Numbered from the stretch's first letter, positions 1 through 9,263 are shown. The stretch: 64,000 bases of DNA from Thalassospira sp. MCCC 1A01148 (GCF_001613795.1 NZ_LPVZ01000020.1:1240001-1304000); one strand, 5' to 3'. The notes: generated by a model from the sequence alone, not told the origin. Made by a program: numbers and translations.

Positions 1-579
1 ATTGCCAATCCCGATCTGGTGCATCATTTCTATAATGACCGCCGTTCCGGGTTACATGACCCCGATGTCGTGCCCAATGCCGCCCATCTGGCCCTGGCAC
101 GGCTGGAGGCCGAATGGCCAGGTGATGTGTTGCTGGTGACGCAAAACATCGACGATCTGCATGGCCGGGCCGGGTCAAAAAACCTGATCCACATGCATGG
201 TGAACTTCTGAAAATCCGCTGTAATCACTGTGATCTGCTTACCGATTGGCCGGGCGACCTTGCCAAGGAAACGCCATGTCCAGGTTGCAGCAAAGCCGGT
301 GGATTGCGCCCGCATGTCGTGTGGTTTGGCGAAATGCCCCTTGAGATGGAACGCATTTATGCCGCCCTTGGCGCATGCGGGCTTTTTATCTCGATCGGGA
401 CATCAGGCAATGTCTATCCGGCAGCCGGGTTCGTTCAGGTCGCCCATGAAGAAGCCGGTGCCGAAACGGTCGAGCTCAATCTCGAACCCAGTTCGGGTGC
501 CACCAGTTTTGATCACAGCACCTATGGCCCCGCCACCGAACTTGTCCCGGCCTTCGTTGCCGCCCTGCTCGGTGATTGA
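1..579 (+). CDS. cobB: Sirtuin NAD-dependent protein deacylase (5' truncated)
   Basis: The frame is open at the left edge, so the N-terminal Rossmann glycine motif lies outside the window. Visible sirtuin signatures in order are FYNDRR, TQNIDDLHGRAG (NAD pocket), HMHGEL with the catalytic His, a CNHC and CPGC zinc-binding pair, RPHVVWFGE and IGTSGNVYPAAG. The family removes acyl groups from lysines using NAD+, releasing nicotinamide and O-acyl-ADP-ribose. The Y-x-x-R spacing in FYNDR matches the CobB/SIRT5 class that also accepts succinyl-lysine; that specificity is inferred. It converges with the ArsR-type gene 8 bases downstream. Confidence 0.92.
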   Translation: MANPDLVHHFYNDRRSGLHDPDVVPNAAHLALARLEAEWPGDVLLVTQNIDDLHGRAGSKNLIHMHGELLKIRCNHCDLLTDWPGDLAKETPCPGCSKAGGLRPHVVWFGEMPLEMERIYAALGACGLFISIGTSGNVYPAAGFVQVAHEEAGAETVELNLEPSSGATSFDHSTYGPATELVPAFVAALLGD

Positions 580-587
580 TAGCTGGC

Positions 588-1268
588 CTAGGGGTTTATC
601 AAGTCCCGAAATGACTTCTCGCCGGTATCACTGAATCGCACGATCCGCGACTCCGGCACCCGCCGGGCCCAGCCAAGGTCATAAAACCGGTCCAGCAGGG
701 CCGCCCCAAATGACCCCGCCAGATGCGATTGCCGGGCACTCCAATCCAGACATTCCCGGCACAACGGCCGACGCTTGGCGCGCAAGCCATCCAGATCGAT
801 GCCAAACATGGTGGCAAAATCTATGCCGGCCGGGGTCAGGGCAACCCCATTCACATCGCTTGCAATCAGCTTGCGTTTGGCAAGGCCATCAAACAGCGCA
901 ACCCCCATATCCCCGGCCAGATGGTCATAACAAACGCGTGCCTTGCGCAGTTCCGGGTACTTGGGCCCGGTACGCACGCGGTTATGCCCGACCCGGTTGG
1001 CAATCCCCATCAGGACTTCCAATGCCTCGACAATATCGGGGCCCGAAAGCGTGAAATAACGATGCCGCCCCTGTTTGCGCGGCACAACGATCTGCCCGCT
1101 CTCAAGCTTTGCCAGATGCGAGCTGGCGGTTTGTGGCGTTACACCGGCTTCTTGCGCCAGCTCGGCCGCGGTCAATGCCCGGCCACTCATGAGGACTGTC
1201 AGCATGTTTGCGCGCGCCGGATCGCCAAGCAATGCGGCCACGCGGGCGATATCGGGTCCTTCTTTCAT
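588..1268 (-). CDS. ArsR-family winged-helix regulator with C-terminal Cys motif
   Basis: Residues 1 to about 90 form an ArsR-type winged helix-turn-helix, with the recognition segment around AQEAGVTPQTASSHLAKLE. The C-terminal 130 residues include CRECLDWSARQSHLAG, a motif I associate with a longer ArsR subfamily of about 220 residues; its ligand is unknown to me. The gene is divergent from the NIPSNAP/ABM pair across a 90-bp gap that holds a perfect palindrome right at its start codon. It therefore probably autoregulates and represses that operon. Metal sensing is possible given the cysteines but is not shown. Confidence 0.85.
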   Translation of the reverse strand: MKEGPDIARVAALLGDPARANMLTVLMSGRALTAAELAQEAGVTPQTASSHLAKLESGQIVVPRKQGRHRYFTLSGPDIVEALEVLMGIANRVGHNRVRTGPKYPELRKARVCYDHLAGDMGVALFDGLAKRKLIASDVNGVALTPAGIDFATMFGIDLDGLRAKRRPLCRECLDWSARQSHLAGSFGAALLDRFYDLGWARRVPESRIVRFSDTGEKSFRDLINP

Positions 1269-1270
1269 AG

Positions 1271-1290
1271 TTCGATGCTAATCGAAGCAT
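1271..1290. promoter_or_regulatory. Palindromic operator candidate between ArsR gene and NIPSNAP operon
   Basis: TTCGAT-GCTA-ATCGAA at 1271-1286 is a perfect 6+4+6 palindrome, overlapped by ATGCT-N6-AGCAT at 1275-1290. It starts three bases upstream of the regulator's start codon. Position and symmetry suit an ArsR-type dimer site controlling both divergent units. Confidence 0.5.
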
Positions 1291-1358
1291 TGATGCACAG
1301 CAATCGGGATAATGGGCCGCGTCACCAAACAAGATGTTTCTCCTGAAAGGACGCTGTC

Positions 1359-1700
1359 ATGATCACCTGTTTCATTCGCTATGAAATCGACCCGTACAAA
1401 AAAGATGCCTTCATGGAATATGCCCGCAACTGGGGGCAGGCCATTCCGCGCTGCGGGGCCGACCTTGTCGGCTATTTCGCCCCGCATGAAGGTTCGGTCT
1501 CAACCGCTTATGGTATCTATCATCTGCCCGATCTGGCATCATACGAAGCCTATCGTGCGCGGCTGAAGGACGATCCGCTGGGACGGGAAAACTATGAATT
1601 TTCCCAACGCGAAAAATTCATCCTGCGCGAAGAACGCCAGTTTCTGAAAATCGCCTCGACACCACACGCTGGCCCGCATAAGGAGTTGATCAAACCATGA
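1359..1700 (+). CDS. NIPSNAP-family protein
   Basis: A 113-residue protein of the NIPSNAP/dimeric alpha-beta barrel fold: it opens ITCFIRYEIDP, then has a central YGIYHLPDLASYEAYR segment and a REKFILREERQFLK end. NIPSNAP proteins are small ferredoxin-like dimers of poorly defined function. The stop overlaps the next start (ATGA), so the two are translationally coupled, and both share the ferredoxin-like barrel superfamily. 'GAAAGG' lies about 15 bases upstream of the ATG. The divergent ArsR-type gene probably controls the pair. Confidence 0.85.
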   Translation: MITCFIRYEIDPYKKDAFMEYARNWGQAIPRCGADLVGYFAPHEGSVSTAYGIYHLPDLASYEAYRARLKDDPLGRENYEFSQREKFILREERQFLKIASTPHAGPHKELIKP

Positions 1701-2044
1701 TTGCCGTCATTTTCGAAGTCACACCGCGCGAAGGGCACTATGACGATTACCTTGCGATTGCCGGCGATCTCAAACCCGTGCTTGAAACCATGGATGGCTT
1801 TATCTCGATCGAGCGATTTCAAAGCCTGACCAATCCGGGCAAGGTTTTGTCGCTGTCCTTCTGGCGCGATGAGGACGCCATTGCCGCCTGGCGCAATCTG
1901 GGCGAGCACCGCACAGCCCAGATCAAGGGACGGCACAAGATTTTTGAAGATTACCGTTTGCGGGTGGCTGGCGTGATCCGGGATTACGGCCTTCATGACC
2001 GTGATCAGGCCCCGGATGATTCCCGCGCACAACATGATCGCTGA
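1697..2044 (+). CDS. Antibiotic biosynthesis monooxygenase (ABM) domain protein
   Basis: A 115-residue ABM-type ferredoxin-like barrel: IAVIFEVTPREGHYDDYLAI, then ETMDGFISIERF and LSLSFWRDEDAIAAWR, which are typical ABM strands and helix. Family members include cofactor-independent monooxygenases and haem-degrading enzymes, but many have no known substrate. It overlaps the NIPSNAP gene by four bases and converges on the DMT transporter gene. A role in metabolising a small compound sensed by the ArsR-type regulator is inference. Confidence 0.85.
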   Translation: MIAVIFEVTPREGHYDDYLAIAGDLKPVLETMDGFISIERFQSLTNPGKVLSLSFWRDEDAIAAWRNLGEHRTAQIKGRHKIFEDYRLRVAGVIRDYGLHDRDQAPDDSRAQHDR

Positions 2045-2067
2045 TTTGTAACGTCGGTCATCGGGGC

Positions 2068-3036
2068 TCAGGCCTTTGCCGGTTTCGGGGATGCTTCTTC
2101 ATCCCCGATTTCGCTACTCTCGGCAAATTCGGCAAATTCTTCTTCCACAGCATCTTCCACCGCTTTGGCACCGCCCTTGTAATCAAGCAGCATCACGGCA
2201 AGCACCACGATGCCTGCCCCGATAAAGATGAACGGCACCGGCAGCATGTCAAAGAAGATCAAATCCATCGCCACCGAAAACGGAAGGGCGGTGTATGCCG
2301 CAGGCGACACCACACTGGCATCGGCCACACGCACGGCACGCAGCACCATGTAATTGGTCAGCATGGCAAAGAAGCCAGCACCCGATGAATAAAGCCAGTC
2401 GACCAGTGACGCCGGATACCAGGTGATCATGGCAATCGGCACCCAGATCGCAACCGCGATGATTTGTGGCCAGAACAGCATGGAAAAATTGGTTTCAGTA
2501 CGGGTCAGCACCTTGGCAAACAAAGTCTGGGCTGAAAAACAGAACGCCCCGATCAGGGCCGCGGCAACACCAAGCGGCACACCAAAGCCATCCATGCGCG
2601 GCACACACATCACCCACACGCCAACCAGCCCCAGAAGGGTTGCAATGATTTTGCGCGGGGTCAGTTTCTCGCCCAGAATCACCACCGCCAACATCACGGT
2701 CAGCAAGGCTTCGATAAACAGATAGGCATTGACCTCGGCGATGCTCATCTGGCGGAGCGCAAAGAACACAAAGAACAGCGATCCGTACCACAAAACGCCG
2801 CGCGCAATATGCGCCACCGGGCGGCGCGTACGGATCTGGCGCGTGCCGATAAACATGATGATGATCAGGAACACGGTGACCGTGGTCAGGGCGCGCATCG
2901 CCAGAATTTGCGATGTCGGTACATCATGGGAAACAAGCTTGGCACAGACATCAACAAAAACGCCCGATGCCATGGCAGCCGTCATCCACAGAACGCCGCG
3001 GAAATTTCCGCTCAGTCGCGTTGCGGTCATGGTCAA
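2068..3036 (-). CDS. DMT-superfamily (EamA) transporter
   Basis: A 322-residue protein with about ten hydrophobic helices arranged as two EamA repeats, for example AMASGVFVDVCAKLVSH near the N terminus and LGLVGVWVMCVP mid-protein. The C terminus is a short acidic tail (EDAVEEEFAEFAESSE) and is cytoplasmic if the topology is standard. Family members export or import amino acids, nucleotide sugars or drugs; the substrate cannot be read from sequence. The gene is divergent from the LysR-type regulator, an arrangement in which the regulator often controls the transporter. Confidence 0.88.
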   Translation of the reverse strand: MTMTATRLSGNFRGVLWMTAAMASGVFVDVCAKLVSHDVPTSQILAMRALTTVTVFLIIIMFIGTRQIRTRRPVAHIARGVLWYGSLFFVFFALRQMSIAEVNAYLFIEALLTVMLAVVILGEKLTPRKIIATLLGLVGVWVMCVPRMDGFGVPLGVAAALIGAFCFSAQTLFAKVLTRTETNFSMLFWPQIIAVAIWVPIAMITWYPASLVDWLYSSGAGFFAMLTNYMVLRAVRVADASVVSPAAYTALPFSVAMDLIFFDMLPVPFIFIGAGIVVLAVMLLDYKGGAKAVEDAVEEEFAEFAESSEIGDEEASPKPAKA

Positions 3037-3268
3037 TCCCGGTTTTGAAAAAGAAGTACTGGGGTTTCCGGCCGTCAGGGAGTGACGGGCTTACGTGGTG
3101 GCGCAAGGGGACATCAAAGAAACATGGCCGGAAACCCTGTATGACGATGATATTGCCTGCTTGTTTGGAAAAATACGAATGAAGCTTTTTCAGCCATTGT
3201 TGAGATTTTTTTGGCCCAATTTCGCGCAAGGCCTGATAGACAGAATAAAAGCCTTTAATACCGCCTGG

Positions 3269-4219
3269 ATGGAAACCCCGATGCGCAGAAAGCTCCCCCC
3301 ATTGCGCGCCCTTGTCGCCTTCGAAGCCACCGCACGCCATCAAAGCGTAAAAGGGGCCGCCGAAGAATTGCATGTCACGCAAAGTGCCATCAGCCATCAG
3401 CTCCGCCAGCTTGAGGAAAATCTCGGCGTGGTGCTGTTTACCCGCAAGGGTCGGGGATTGAGCCTGACCAAATCGGCAAAGCTTCTTCTGCCGCGCCTGA
3501 CAGAGGCACTTGACGGGATTGCCGATATCACCGGCGAAGTCGGCCCGGACAAGGGCAAGGCCATCCGCATTGGCGCCCTGGCCACCCCGGCACTGACGGT
3601 ATTGCTCTATGAGCTTGATAACCTGCGCGACCGGTTGCCCGCCGATATCCCTGTTCAGTTTCGCAAGATCGAATTTGATGATGGGCTTGATCCGCTTGAG
3701 ATTGATCTTGCCCTTCAGATCGCGCCAAAGGACCTGCCCGGCCCGGAAGACTGGATTACGGAACTTCTGACACCCGAAGTCTATACGGCCTTTGCCGCCC
3801 CGGAATGGCTGGCAAAGCGCGGCTATGATGCCAGCAATGTTGATGTCGGCAATCTTGGCCCGCGCGATATCCTGTTGATTGACAGTGACAGCGAACAATT
3901 CTCCCAGATCGAACAATGGTTCAAGGATGCCAGCTTTTCGCTGACCGATTGCTGGACCTTCAGCCACCATATCTGGGCACTTGAAGCTGCGCGCGCCGGT
4001 CAGGGCATTGTTGCCAGCACCGATGTCGTTGCGCGCAACTATGTCGAACGCGGTGAACTGGTCGCGCTCAACTTCCCGGATTTCATTTCACACTGGTGGT
4101 ATCGCCTGCTGATCCGCCCGGCCCGCGAAAAAGACCCGATCGTGATCGAAGCCGCCAACTGGATCCGCGAACTGATCAACCCGAAAACCGCATCGCTTGC
4201 GCGCAAAAAGGTGATGTGA
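3269..4219 (+). CDS. LysR-type (GcvA-like) transcriptional regulator
   Basis: The N-terminal winged helix starts LPPLRALVAFEATARH and includes VTQSAISHQLRQLEE, the GcvA-type HTH signature, followed by a periplasmic-binding-like effector domain of about 210 residues. The frame extends upstream to 3095, but the added residues are unrelated to LysR proteins. I therefore place the start at 3269 (Met-Glu-Thr-Pro) or at 3281, giving 316 or 312 residues, the normal LysR length. It is divergent from the DMT transporter gene and may regulate it; galE follows in the same direction 45 bases later. Confidence 0.88.
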   Translation: METPMRRKLPPLRALVAFEATARHQSVKGAAEELHVTQSAISHQLRQLEENLGVVLFTRKGRGLSLTKSAKLLLPRLTEALDGIADITGEVGPDKGKAIRIGALATPALTVLLYELDNLRDRLPADIPVQFRKIEFDDGLDPLEIDLALQIAPKDLPGPEDWITELLTPEVYTAFAAPEWLAKRGYDASNVDVGNLGPRDILLIDSDSEQFSQIEQWFKDASFSLTDCWTFSHHIWALEAARAGQGIVASTDVVARNYVERGELVALNFPDFISHWWYRLLIRPAREKDPIVIEAANWIRELINPKTASLARKKVM

Positions 4220-4264
4220 GCATATCGTCTGCAATGGCTTCAGAAAGTAAAGCGTCTCACGTAC

Positions 4265-5269
4265 ATGCAGAATATTTTGATAACAGGTGGTGCGGGCTAT
4301 ATCGGTTCGCACATTTGCCTCAAACTCATGGAAAACGGCTACCAACCGGTGGTATTCGACAACCTATCGAACGGGCACAGAGATGCCATCCCGGTCGAAA
4401 CCCCGTTCGTGCAGGGCGATATCCGCGACAGTGCGGCACTCGACGCCACGTTTAACAAGTTCAAACCAGCTGCTGTTATTCATATGGCCGCACTGATCGA
4501 AGCTGGTGCGTCGATGGTCGAGCCGGCCCGTTTCTATGAGGTCAATACTGCAGGGTCACTCAACCTGCTTGAGGCCATGCGCCGCAATAGATGCAGGCAT
4601 ATCGTGTTCTCATCCACTGCCGCAGTCTATGGTAACGCAGATTTCGATCTGCTCGACGAAACGATACCGGTTCAGGCAGAAAACCCCTATGGGCGCTCAA
4701 AGGCAATGGTTGAAACCATGCTTTCAGACTATGCGACTATTTATGATTTTCGTCCGATTGCCTTACGGTATTTCAATGCGGCTGGGGCCGATCCGGCGGG
4801 CCGTACAGGCGAGCGTCATGACCCGGAAACCCATCTTATTCCGCTGGTCCTGCAAACCGCGGCGGGGCAACGTGATCACATAAAGATCTTTGGCACCGAC
4901 TATGACACCCCGGATGGAACCTGCATTCGCGATTACATTCATGTCGATGATCTTGCGACAGCACATGTTAAGGCGTTGGAATTTGTATTGACATCTGACA
5001 GGGCTGCGCTCGAAATTGCCAACATCGGCACAGGTGCTGGCTGCTCGGTCAATGAAATTATCGAGCTTTGCAAGGAAATCACCGGGGTGGATTTCAAGGT
5101 GATAAAGGATTTACGCCGCCCCGGCGACCCGGCCAAACTCGTTGCCAATCCGCAAAAGGCAAATACCCTGCTCGGTTGGCAACCAGTCTACCCGTCACCA
5201 AGCCAAATCATCAACCATGCTTGGCACTTCCATCTTCAGAACTTGCAGAACACCGGCCAAACCAGTTGA
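4265..5269 (+). CDS. galE: UDP-glucose 4-epimerase
   Basis: A 334-residue extended short-chain dehydrogenase. The NAD-binding GGAGYIGSH is at residues 8-16, the catalytic Ser/Thr in SSTAAVYG at 116-123 and the Y142-x3-K146 dyad in PYGRSK. The later RDYIHVDDLATAH and the GTG-type end match GalE. It interconverts UDP-glucose and UDP-galactose for surface polysaccharide or galactose use. The next gene is a glycosyltransferase, consistent with envelope glycan synthesis. Base composition looks slightly richer in A+T than in flanking housekeeping genes. Confidence 0.95.
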   Translation: MQNILITGGAGYIGSHICLKLMENGYQPVVFDNLSNGHRDAIPVETPFVQGDIRDSAALDATFNKFKPAAVIHMAALIEAGASMVEPARFYEVNTAGSLNLLEAMRRNRCRHIVFSSTAAVYGNADFDLLDETIPVQAENPYGRSKAMVETMLSDYATIYDFRPIALRYFNAAGADPAGRTGERHDPETHLIPLVLQTAAGQRDHIKIFGTDYDTPDGTCIRDYIHVDDLATAHVKALEFVLTSDRAALEIANIGTGAGCSVNEIIELCKEITGVDFKVIKDLRRPGDPAKLVANPQKANTLLGWQPVYPSPSQIINHAWHFHLQNLQNTGQTS

Positions 5270-5419
5270 TCGGCATATGACGTTGCGTGCCTGAGCAAGA
5301 ATTCGCTATTGATCGGTGGGCTGGGCAAACATACTGTTTGCGCACTTCGTCTGTATCTAGGTCTGGTATATCCAGATTTGGGGAAATGGACGGCATGAAT
5401 ACCAAAAGGGGAAATATAC

Positions 5420-6259
5420 GTGCATAAGGTCTCAGTCATTGTTTCGACCTATAATTGGCCCGAAGCACTCGAAATGGTTTTGCAATCGCTGATCGACCAG
5501 AAGGACGATAATTTCGAGGTGATTGTTGCAGATGATGGCTCCGGACCAGAAACTGCCGAAACCATCGCCAGAATGCAGGAAAAGTCCCCTGTTCCGATCA
5601 AGCATTTCTGGCAGGAAGATCAGGGTTATCGTTTGTCACGTGTGCGCAACGGCGCGATCGCAATGTCTGAAGGCGATATCATTGTCTTCACTGACGGAGA
5701 TTGCTGCCTGATGCCCGATTTCGTCTCCAGACATCGCAAGGCCGCAGAGGAGAACTGTTTTGTCACTGGAAAACGGGTTTTTCTGAAGAACCGCTTTACC
5801 AAACTCGCGATGAAAAACCGGCTTCGGTTCCATAAATGGCCTCGCGGGATCCTCTTCATGCTGGGCCTGACGGGAAATTGTAACCGCCCATTTCAGTTCA
5901 TTCCGATTCCGCAAAGCCAGAAAAGCCTTTGGGAACATGCTGATTGTTGGAAAAAAGCACAAGGGTGCAACATTGCAGCCTTCCGCAAAGACATCTTGAA
6001 AGTTGGTGGCTTTGACGAAGCCTATGAAGGACACGGACTGGAAGACTCGGATTTTGTCTTGCGCATGATCCGGTCTGGTCTGAAGCGCAAGAATGTTGAG
6101 TACGACTCTCCGGTCCTGCATCTATTTCATGGGCGTTCGATGCCCAACCGCCATGCAAAAGCTTCCAAGAACCCCGGCTATTTCAAAAGTCTTGAGGCGG
6201 ACACAGATCGCTTCGTTCCGATCAAAAGCTCGTTGTTGCCCGTAGCCAAGACTGCCTAG
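5420..6259 (+). CDS. Family 2 glycosyltransferase
   Basis: A 279-residue GT-A fold protein: VSVIVSTYNWPEALEMVLQSL at the N terminus, VADDGS at 37-41, the metal/nucleotide-binding TDGD at 91-94, and GFDEAYEGHGLEDSDFVLRM near residue 210, typical of the galactosyltransferase-like C-terminal half. It transfers a sugar from a nucleotide donor to a surface glycan; donor and acceptor are unknown. It lies 150 bases after galE in the same direction and may use its UDP-galactose product. No transmembrane segment is evident, so the enzyme is probably cytoplasmic. Confidence 0.9.
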   Translation: MHKVSVIVSTYNWPEALEMVLQSLIDQKDDNFEVIVADDGSGPETAETIARMQEKSPVPIKHFWQEDQGYRLSRVRNGAIAMSEGDIIVFTDGDCCLMPDFVSRHRKAAEENCFVTGKRVFLKNRFTKLAMKNRLRFHKWPRGILFMLGLTGNCNRPFQFIPIPQSQKSLWEHADCWKKAQGCNIAAFRKDILKVGGFDEAYEGHGLEDSDFVLRMIRSGLKRKNVEYDSPVLHLFHGRSMPNRHAKASKNPGYFKSLEADTDRFVPIKSSLLPVAKTA

Positions 6260-6425
6260 GGTTTCTGATCAAAAGTATCATTTCCAACCCCCTTGGAAGC
6301 AGCCGCGTTTCGCGATAAAAGGTCGGCATCATTTTCCTTCGGGTGCATCTGTGCATCTTCGAAACTTATATCAGCCGCCCTGTTGATCGGGGCATGCGTT
6401 CAAAAAGCGAAAGGGATTTTCCCAG

Positions 6426-6950
6426 ATGGATCTCAGCAAGATTGCCGTTGGCAAGGATGTTCCGTGGGACGTAAACGTCGTCATCGAAATTCCGCAGGGC
6501 GGACCGGTCAAATACGAAGTAGACAAGGACTCCGGTGCTGTCTTTGTTGACCGTTTCCTGCACACCTCGATGTACTATCCGGTCAATTATGGCTTCATCC
6601 CCAACACGCTGGGCGAAGATGGTGACCCGGTTGATGCCATGGTCATGTTCCGCGAGCCGGTCGTTGCCGGTTCCGTCATCCGCGCACGTCCGATCGGTGT
6701 TCTGATCATGGAAGACGAAGCCGGTCAGGACGAAAAACTGATCTGCGTGCCGCATGACAAGATTGACCCGTACTACACCGACATCAAGTCCCACGAAGAT
6801 CTGCCGCAGATCCTGCGTGACCAGATTCAGCACTTCTTCGAGCGTTACAAGGATCTCGAAAAAGGCAAATGGGTCAAAGTCACCGGTTGGGAAGGCGCAG
6901 AAGCTGCTGCCAAACTGATCGAAGAAGGTGTGACTCGCCTCGGGAAATAA
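6426..6950 (+). CDS. ppa: Inorganic pyrophosphatase
   Basis: A 174-residue family I soluble pyrophosphatase. The signature [11 protein letters not shown] places the metal-binding aspartates at 65, 67 and 70, the same numbering as in the E. coli enzyme, and [11 protein letters not shown] precedes it. It hydrolyses PPi to two Pi in the cytoplasm, driving biosynthetic reactions. The gene stands alone: a spacer of about 165 bases separates it from the glycosyltransferase gene and a strong terminator follows it. Confidence 0.97.
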   Translation: MDLSKIAVGKDVPWDVNVVIEIPQGGPVKYEVDKDSGAVFVDRFLHTSMYYPVNYGFIPNTLGEDGDPVDAMVMFREPVVAGSVIRARPIGVLIMEDEAGQDEKLICVPHDKIDPYYTDIKSHEDLPQILRDQIQHFFERYKDLEKGKWVKVTGWEGAEAAAKLIEEGVTRLGK

Positions 6951-6995
6951 GCCGGCGCAGATCCCGTCTTCGGACCGGTTACCGATTTCACGCAC

Positions 6996-7030
6996 AACGC
7001 CCCGTTAAATGTGACGGGGCGTTGTTTTTT
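6996..7030 (+). terminator. Rho-independent terminator of ppa
   Basis: AACGCCCCGT and ACGGGGCGTT form a perfect 10-bp stem with an 8-base loop, followed by GTTTTTT. Confidence 0.9.
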
Positions 7031-7122
7031 GACTTATCAGTCGCGTAACAATACTTTGGTGCAGGGGGTCTACCCTTACAGGGTGGAAAAGACGGCAAAG
7101 TTCACGTTTCAGGATATTATTC

Positions 7123-7662
7123 GTGACCGGCGATACAGACACCGACAAGACCCGCACCATCAAAATCATCTCTGGCGACATCACCACGCTTGACGTGGAT
7201 GCCATCGTCAATGCCGCAAACGAGGCCCTTTTGCCGGGCGGCGGCGTTTGCGGTGCCATCCATCGTGCGGCGGGGCCCGAACTGGCAAATGCCTGTCGTG
7301 CGCTTGCCCCCTGCCCGACCGGCCACGCCCGGATCACACCGGGATTCGGATTAAAGGCAAAACACGTCATCCATACGGTCGGGCCGGTCTGGCACGGCGG
7401 CAATCAGGGGGAGGCCGATTTGCTGGCGAACTGTTATCGCAATTCAATCTTGCTGGCGCTTGAGAACAAACTGGCATCTGTCGCGTTTCCTGCCATATCC
7501 ACAGGCATATTCGGGTATCCGGAAGACCAGGCCGCCAAAATCGCCGTATCAACGATTCGTGACCTGACTGGCGAAGTGCCCCGAATGCCACAAATTTACC
7601 TTTGTTGTTTTTCACCATCGGCGCGTCAGCACCTTGAGACCGCCTGCAACCAATTCAGATAA
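7123..7662 (+). CDS. Macrodomain protein, probable O-acetyl-ADP-ribose deacetylase
   Basis: A 179-residue single macrodomain. VDAIVNAANEALLPGGG is the ADP-ribose loop with the conserved Asn and glycines, followed by GAIHRAAG, HVIHTVGP and the second loop FPAISTGIFGYP. Relatives such as YmdB hydrolyse O-acetyl-ADP-ribose or remove ADP-ribose from proteins. The start is GTG at 7123, preceded by AGGA eight bases upstream. The L,D-transpeptidase gene follows within 14 bases, so the two are probably cotranscribed. O-acetyl-ADP-ribose is a product of sirtuins such as the one at the left edge of the window. Confidence 0.9.
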   Translation: MTGDTDTDKTRTIKIISGDITTLDVDAIVNAANEALLPGGGVCGAIHRAAGPELANACRALAPCPTGHARITPGFGLKAKHVIHTVGPVWHGGNQGEADLLANCYRNSILLALENKLASVAFPAISTGIFGYPEDQAAKIAVSTIRDLTGEVPRMPQIYLCCFSPSARQHLETACNQFR

Positions 7663-7676
7663 GGTCCGCGAACAGA

Positions 7677-8219
7677 ATGCAAAGCGACGCTGTTGCACAG
7701 TCTTCATCCCAAGCACTTGAACTGTCTGCCTCGGCTGACGGGATCTTGCGTGTGGGCGATCACAGTTTTCGCTGTGCCCTTGGCGTCAACGGCGTCATTG
7801 ATGCCGACAGCAAAACCGAAGGCGATGGCAAAACGCCCGCCGGTCGCTGGCAGCTGCGCTATGTCATGTATCGTGCTGATCGCAGGCCCTGCCCGCGTAC
7901 CAGGCTTCCGGTCACCACCATCTCCTTCTGGGACGGCTGGTGTGATGACCCAAAGCATCCGGACTATAACTGCCCGGTCCGCCTGCCCTTTGACGCCAGC
8001 CATGAAAAGCTGTTTCGCGACGATGACCTCTACAACATCATCGTCGTTCTTGGTCATAATGACGACCCGCCCGTCCCCGGAAAGGGGTCGGCGATCTTCA
8101 TGCATATCGCCAAACCCGATTATGCCGGTACCGAAGGCTGTGTTGCCCTGGCCGAAGATGACCTTGAAACACTCCTTGGATTGGCAGCCTATGAGACGTT
8201 CATCACCATCACTGCGTAA
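7677..8219 (+). CDS. L,D-transpeptidase (YkuD-fold) family protein
   Basis: A 180-residue protein with the YkuD catalytic signature HIAKPDYAGTEGCVALAEDD, giving His and Cys of the HX(n)SXGC(R/V) type, here with TEGCV. Upstream blocks GDGKTPAGRW and PFDASHEKLFRDDDLYNIIV match the short YkuD subfamily found in Rhizobiales and Rhodospirillales. The family makes 3-3 peptidoglycan cross-links or attaches lipoproteins in the periplasm. No clear signal peptide is visible, which is common in this short subfamily but leaves the cellular location uncertain. Confidence 0.85.
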   Translation: MQSDAVAQSSSQALELSASADGILRVGDHSFRCALGVNGVIDADSKTEGDGKTPAGRWQLRYVMYRADRRPCPRTRLPVTTISFWDGWCDDPKHPDYNCPVRLPFDASHEKLFRDDDLYNIIVVLGHNDDPPVPGKGSAIFMHIAKPDYAGTEGCVALAEDDLETLLGLAAYETFITITA

Positions 8220-8288
8220 AATCATGGACTTGCCGTTTCGCTGCACAGCGCCTAGGTTCAATTGCCCGATCAATTCACAGGACAGGCC

Positions 8289-9263
8289 ATGATTGAAGAC
8301 GATTATCTCTACAAAAAAGGCGGCGTTGCAGGATTTGGCGCACGACTCAAGGCCATTTTCGGGTCGGGCAAGTTCTGGGCGCGCAGCCTTGGTGTGATCG
8401 TTCTGGTTGCCGTGATCTATTATCCGGCTGGCATGGCGATTGTGCATCATATTGATGACAACCCTGACTTTTCCGGCAACTACCAGGGCGGCAGCCACGC
8501 GGTTAGCACTGCGGCGGGCCTGATTGATCGCGAGGTCAACCAGAACCGCTGGACGGCCAATGACCCGTTCTTCCTGCCAAGTGCCGCACTTGATAACATG
8601 CCGAACTTCCAGACCGGCATCGTCTATGCCCTGTCGCGCTTTGCCATCGAACTGTCCGATCAGATCGGCCGCACCCGCGGGTCAAGCCAGGTTGACCCGG
8701 ATCTTGATGATGCTGCCGGTCTTTTGAAATTCCGTGGCGACAAATGGGTGTTTGATCCGGGTGTTTCGCTGCTGCCCGGCGTTACTTCCGAACAGCAATA
8801 CCGTCAGGCCATCCGGTCGCTTGAAAGCTATAATGCGCGCCTGATGAATGGCGAGGCCGTCTTTGAACGCCGCGCCGACAACCTGCAGGAAACACTGAAC
8901 CGCTTTGCCAATGATCTTGGCTCGGCTTCGGCACTGATTGATGACAAGGTCGAAAACCCGTCGATCTTTGATCGTACGGCCGATGATGTTTTCTATGCCA
9001 CCAAGGGCCGTCTTTATGCCTATAGCCTGATCTTGCGTGATCTTGGCACCGATTTCGAACAGATCATCAATGAACGCCAGATCGCGTCGGTCTGGGCGGA
9101 AATGATCGGCTCGCTTCAGGCCGCCGCCGCCCTTGATCCGATGGTGGTCGTCAATGGGTCGGCCGATGGCATCGTCTTCCCGAACCATCTTGCCGGTCTT
9201 GGTTTTTATCTTCTGCGTGCGCGTACGCAGATGCGCGAAATCAGCAGTATTCTGCAACGCTGA
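8289..9263 (+). CDS. DUF2333 family membrane-anchored protein
   Basis: The start at 8289 is chosen because AGGACAGG sits just upstream, giving 324 residues. A single transmembrane helix (SLGVIVLVAVIYYPAGMAI) lies near residues 35-55 after a short cytoplasmic segment. The remainder is a helix-rich presumably periplasmic domain with conserved blocks VNQNRWTANDPFF and RFAIELSDQIGR. I recognise this as the DUF2333 type; its function is unknown. It follows the L,D-transpeptidase gene in the same direction, so a role in envelope maintenance is possible but unproven. Confidence 0.75.
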   Translation: MIEDDYLYKKGGVAGFGARLKAIFGSGKFWARSLGVIVLVAVIYYPAGMAIVHHIDDNPDFSGNYQGGSHAVSTAAGLIDREVNQNRWTANDPFFLPSAALDNMPNFQTGIVYALSRFAIELSDQIGRTRGSSQVDPDLDDAAGLLKFRGDKWVFDPGVSLLPGVTSEQQYRQAIRSLESYNARLMNGEAVFERRADNLQETLNRFANDLGSASALIDDKVENPSIFDRTADDVFYATKGRLYAYSLILRDLGTDFEQIINERQIASVWAEMIGSLQAAAALDPMVVVNGSADGIVFPNHLAGLGFYLLRARTQMREISSILQR

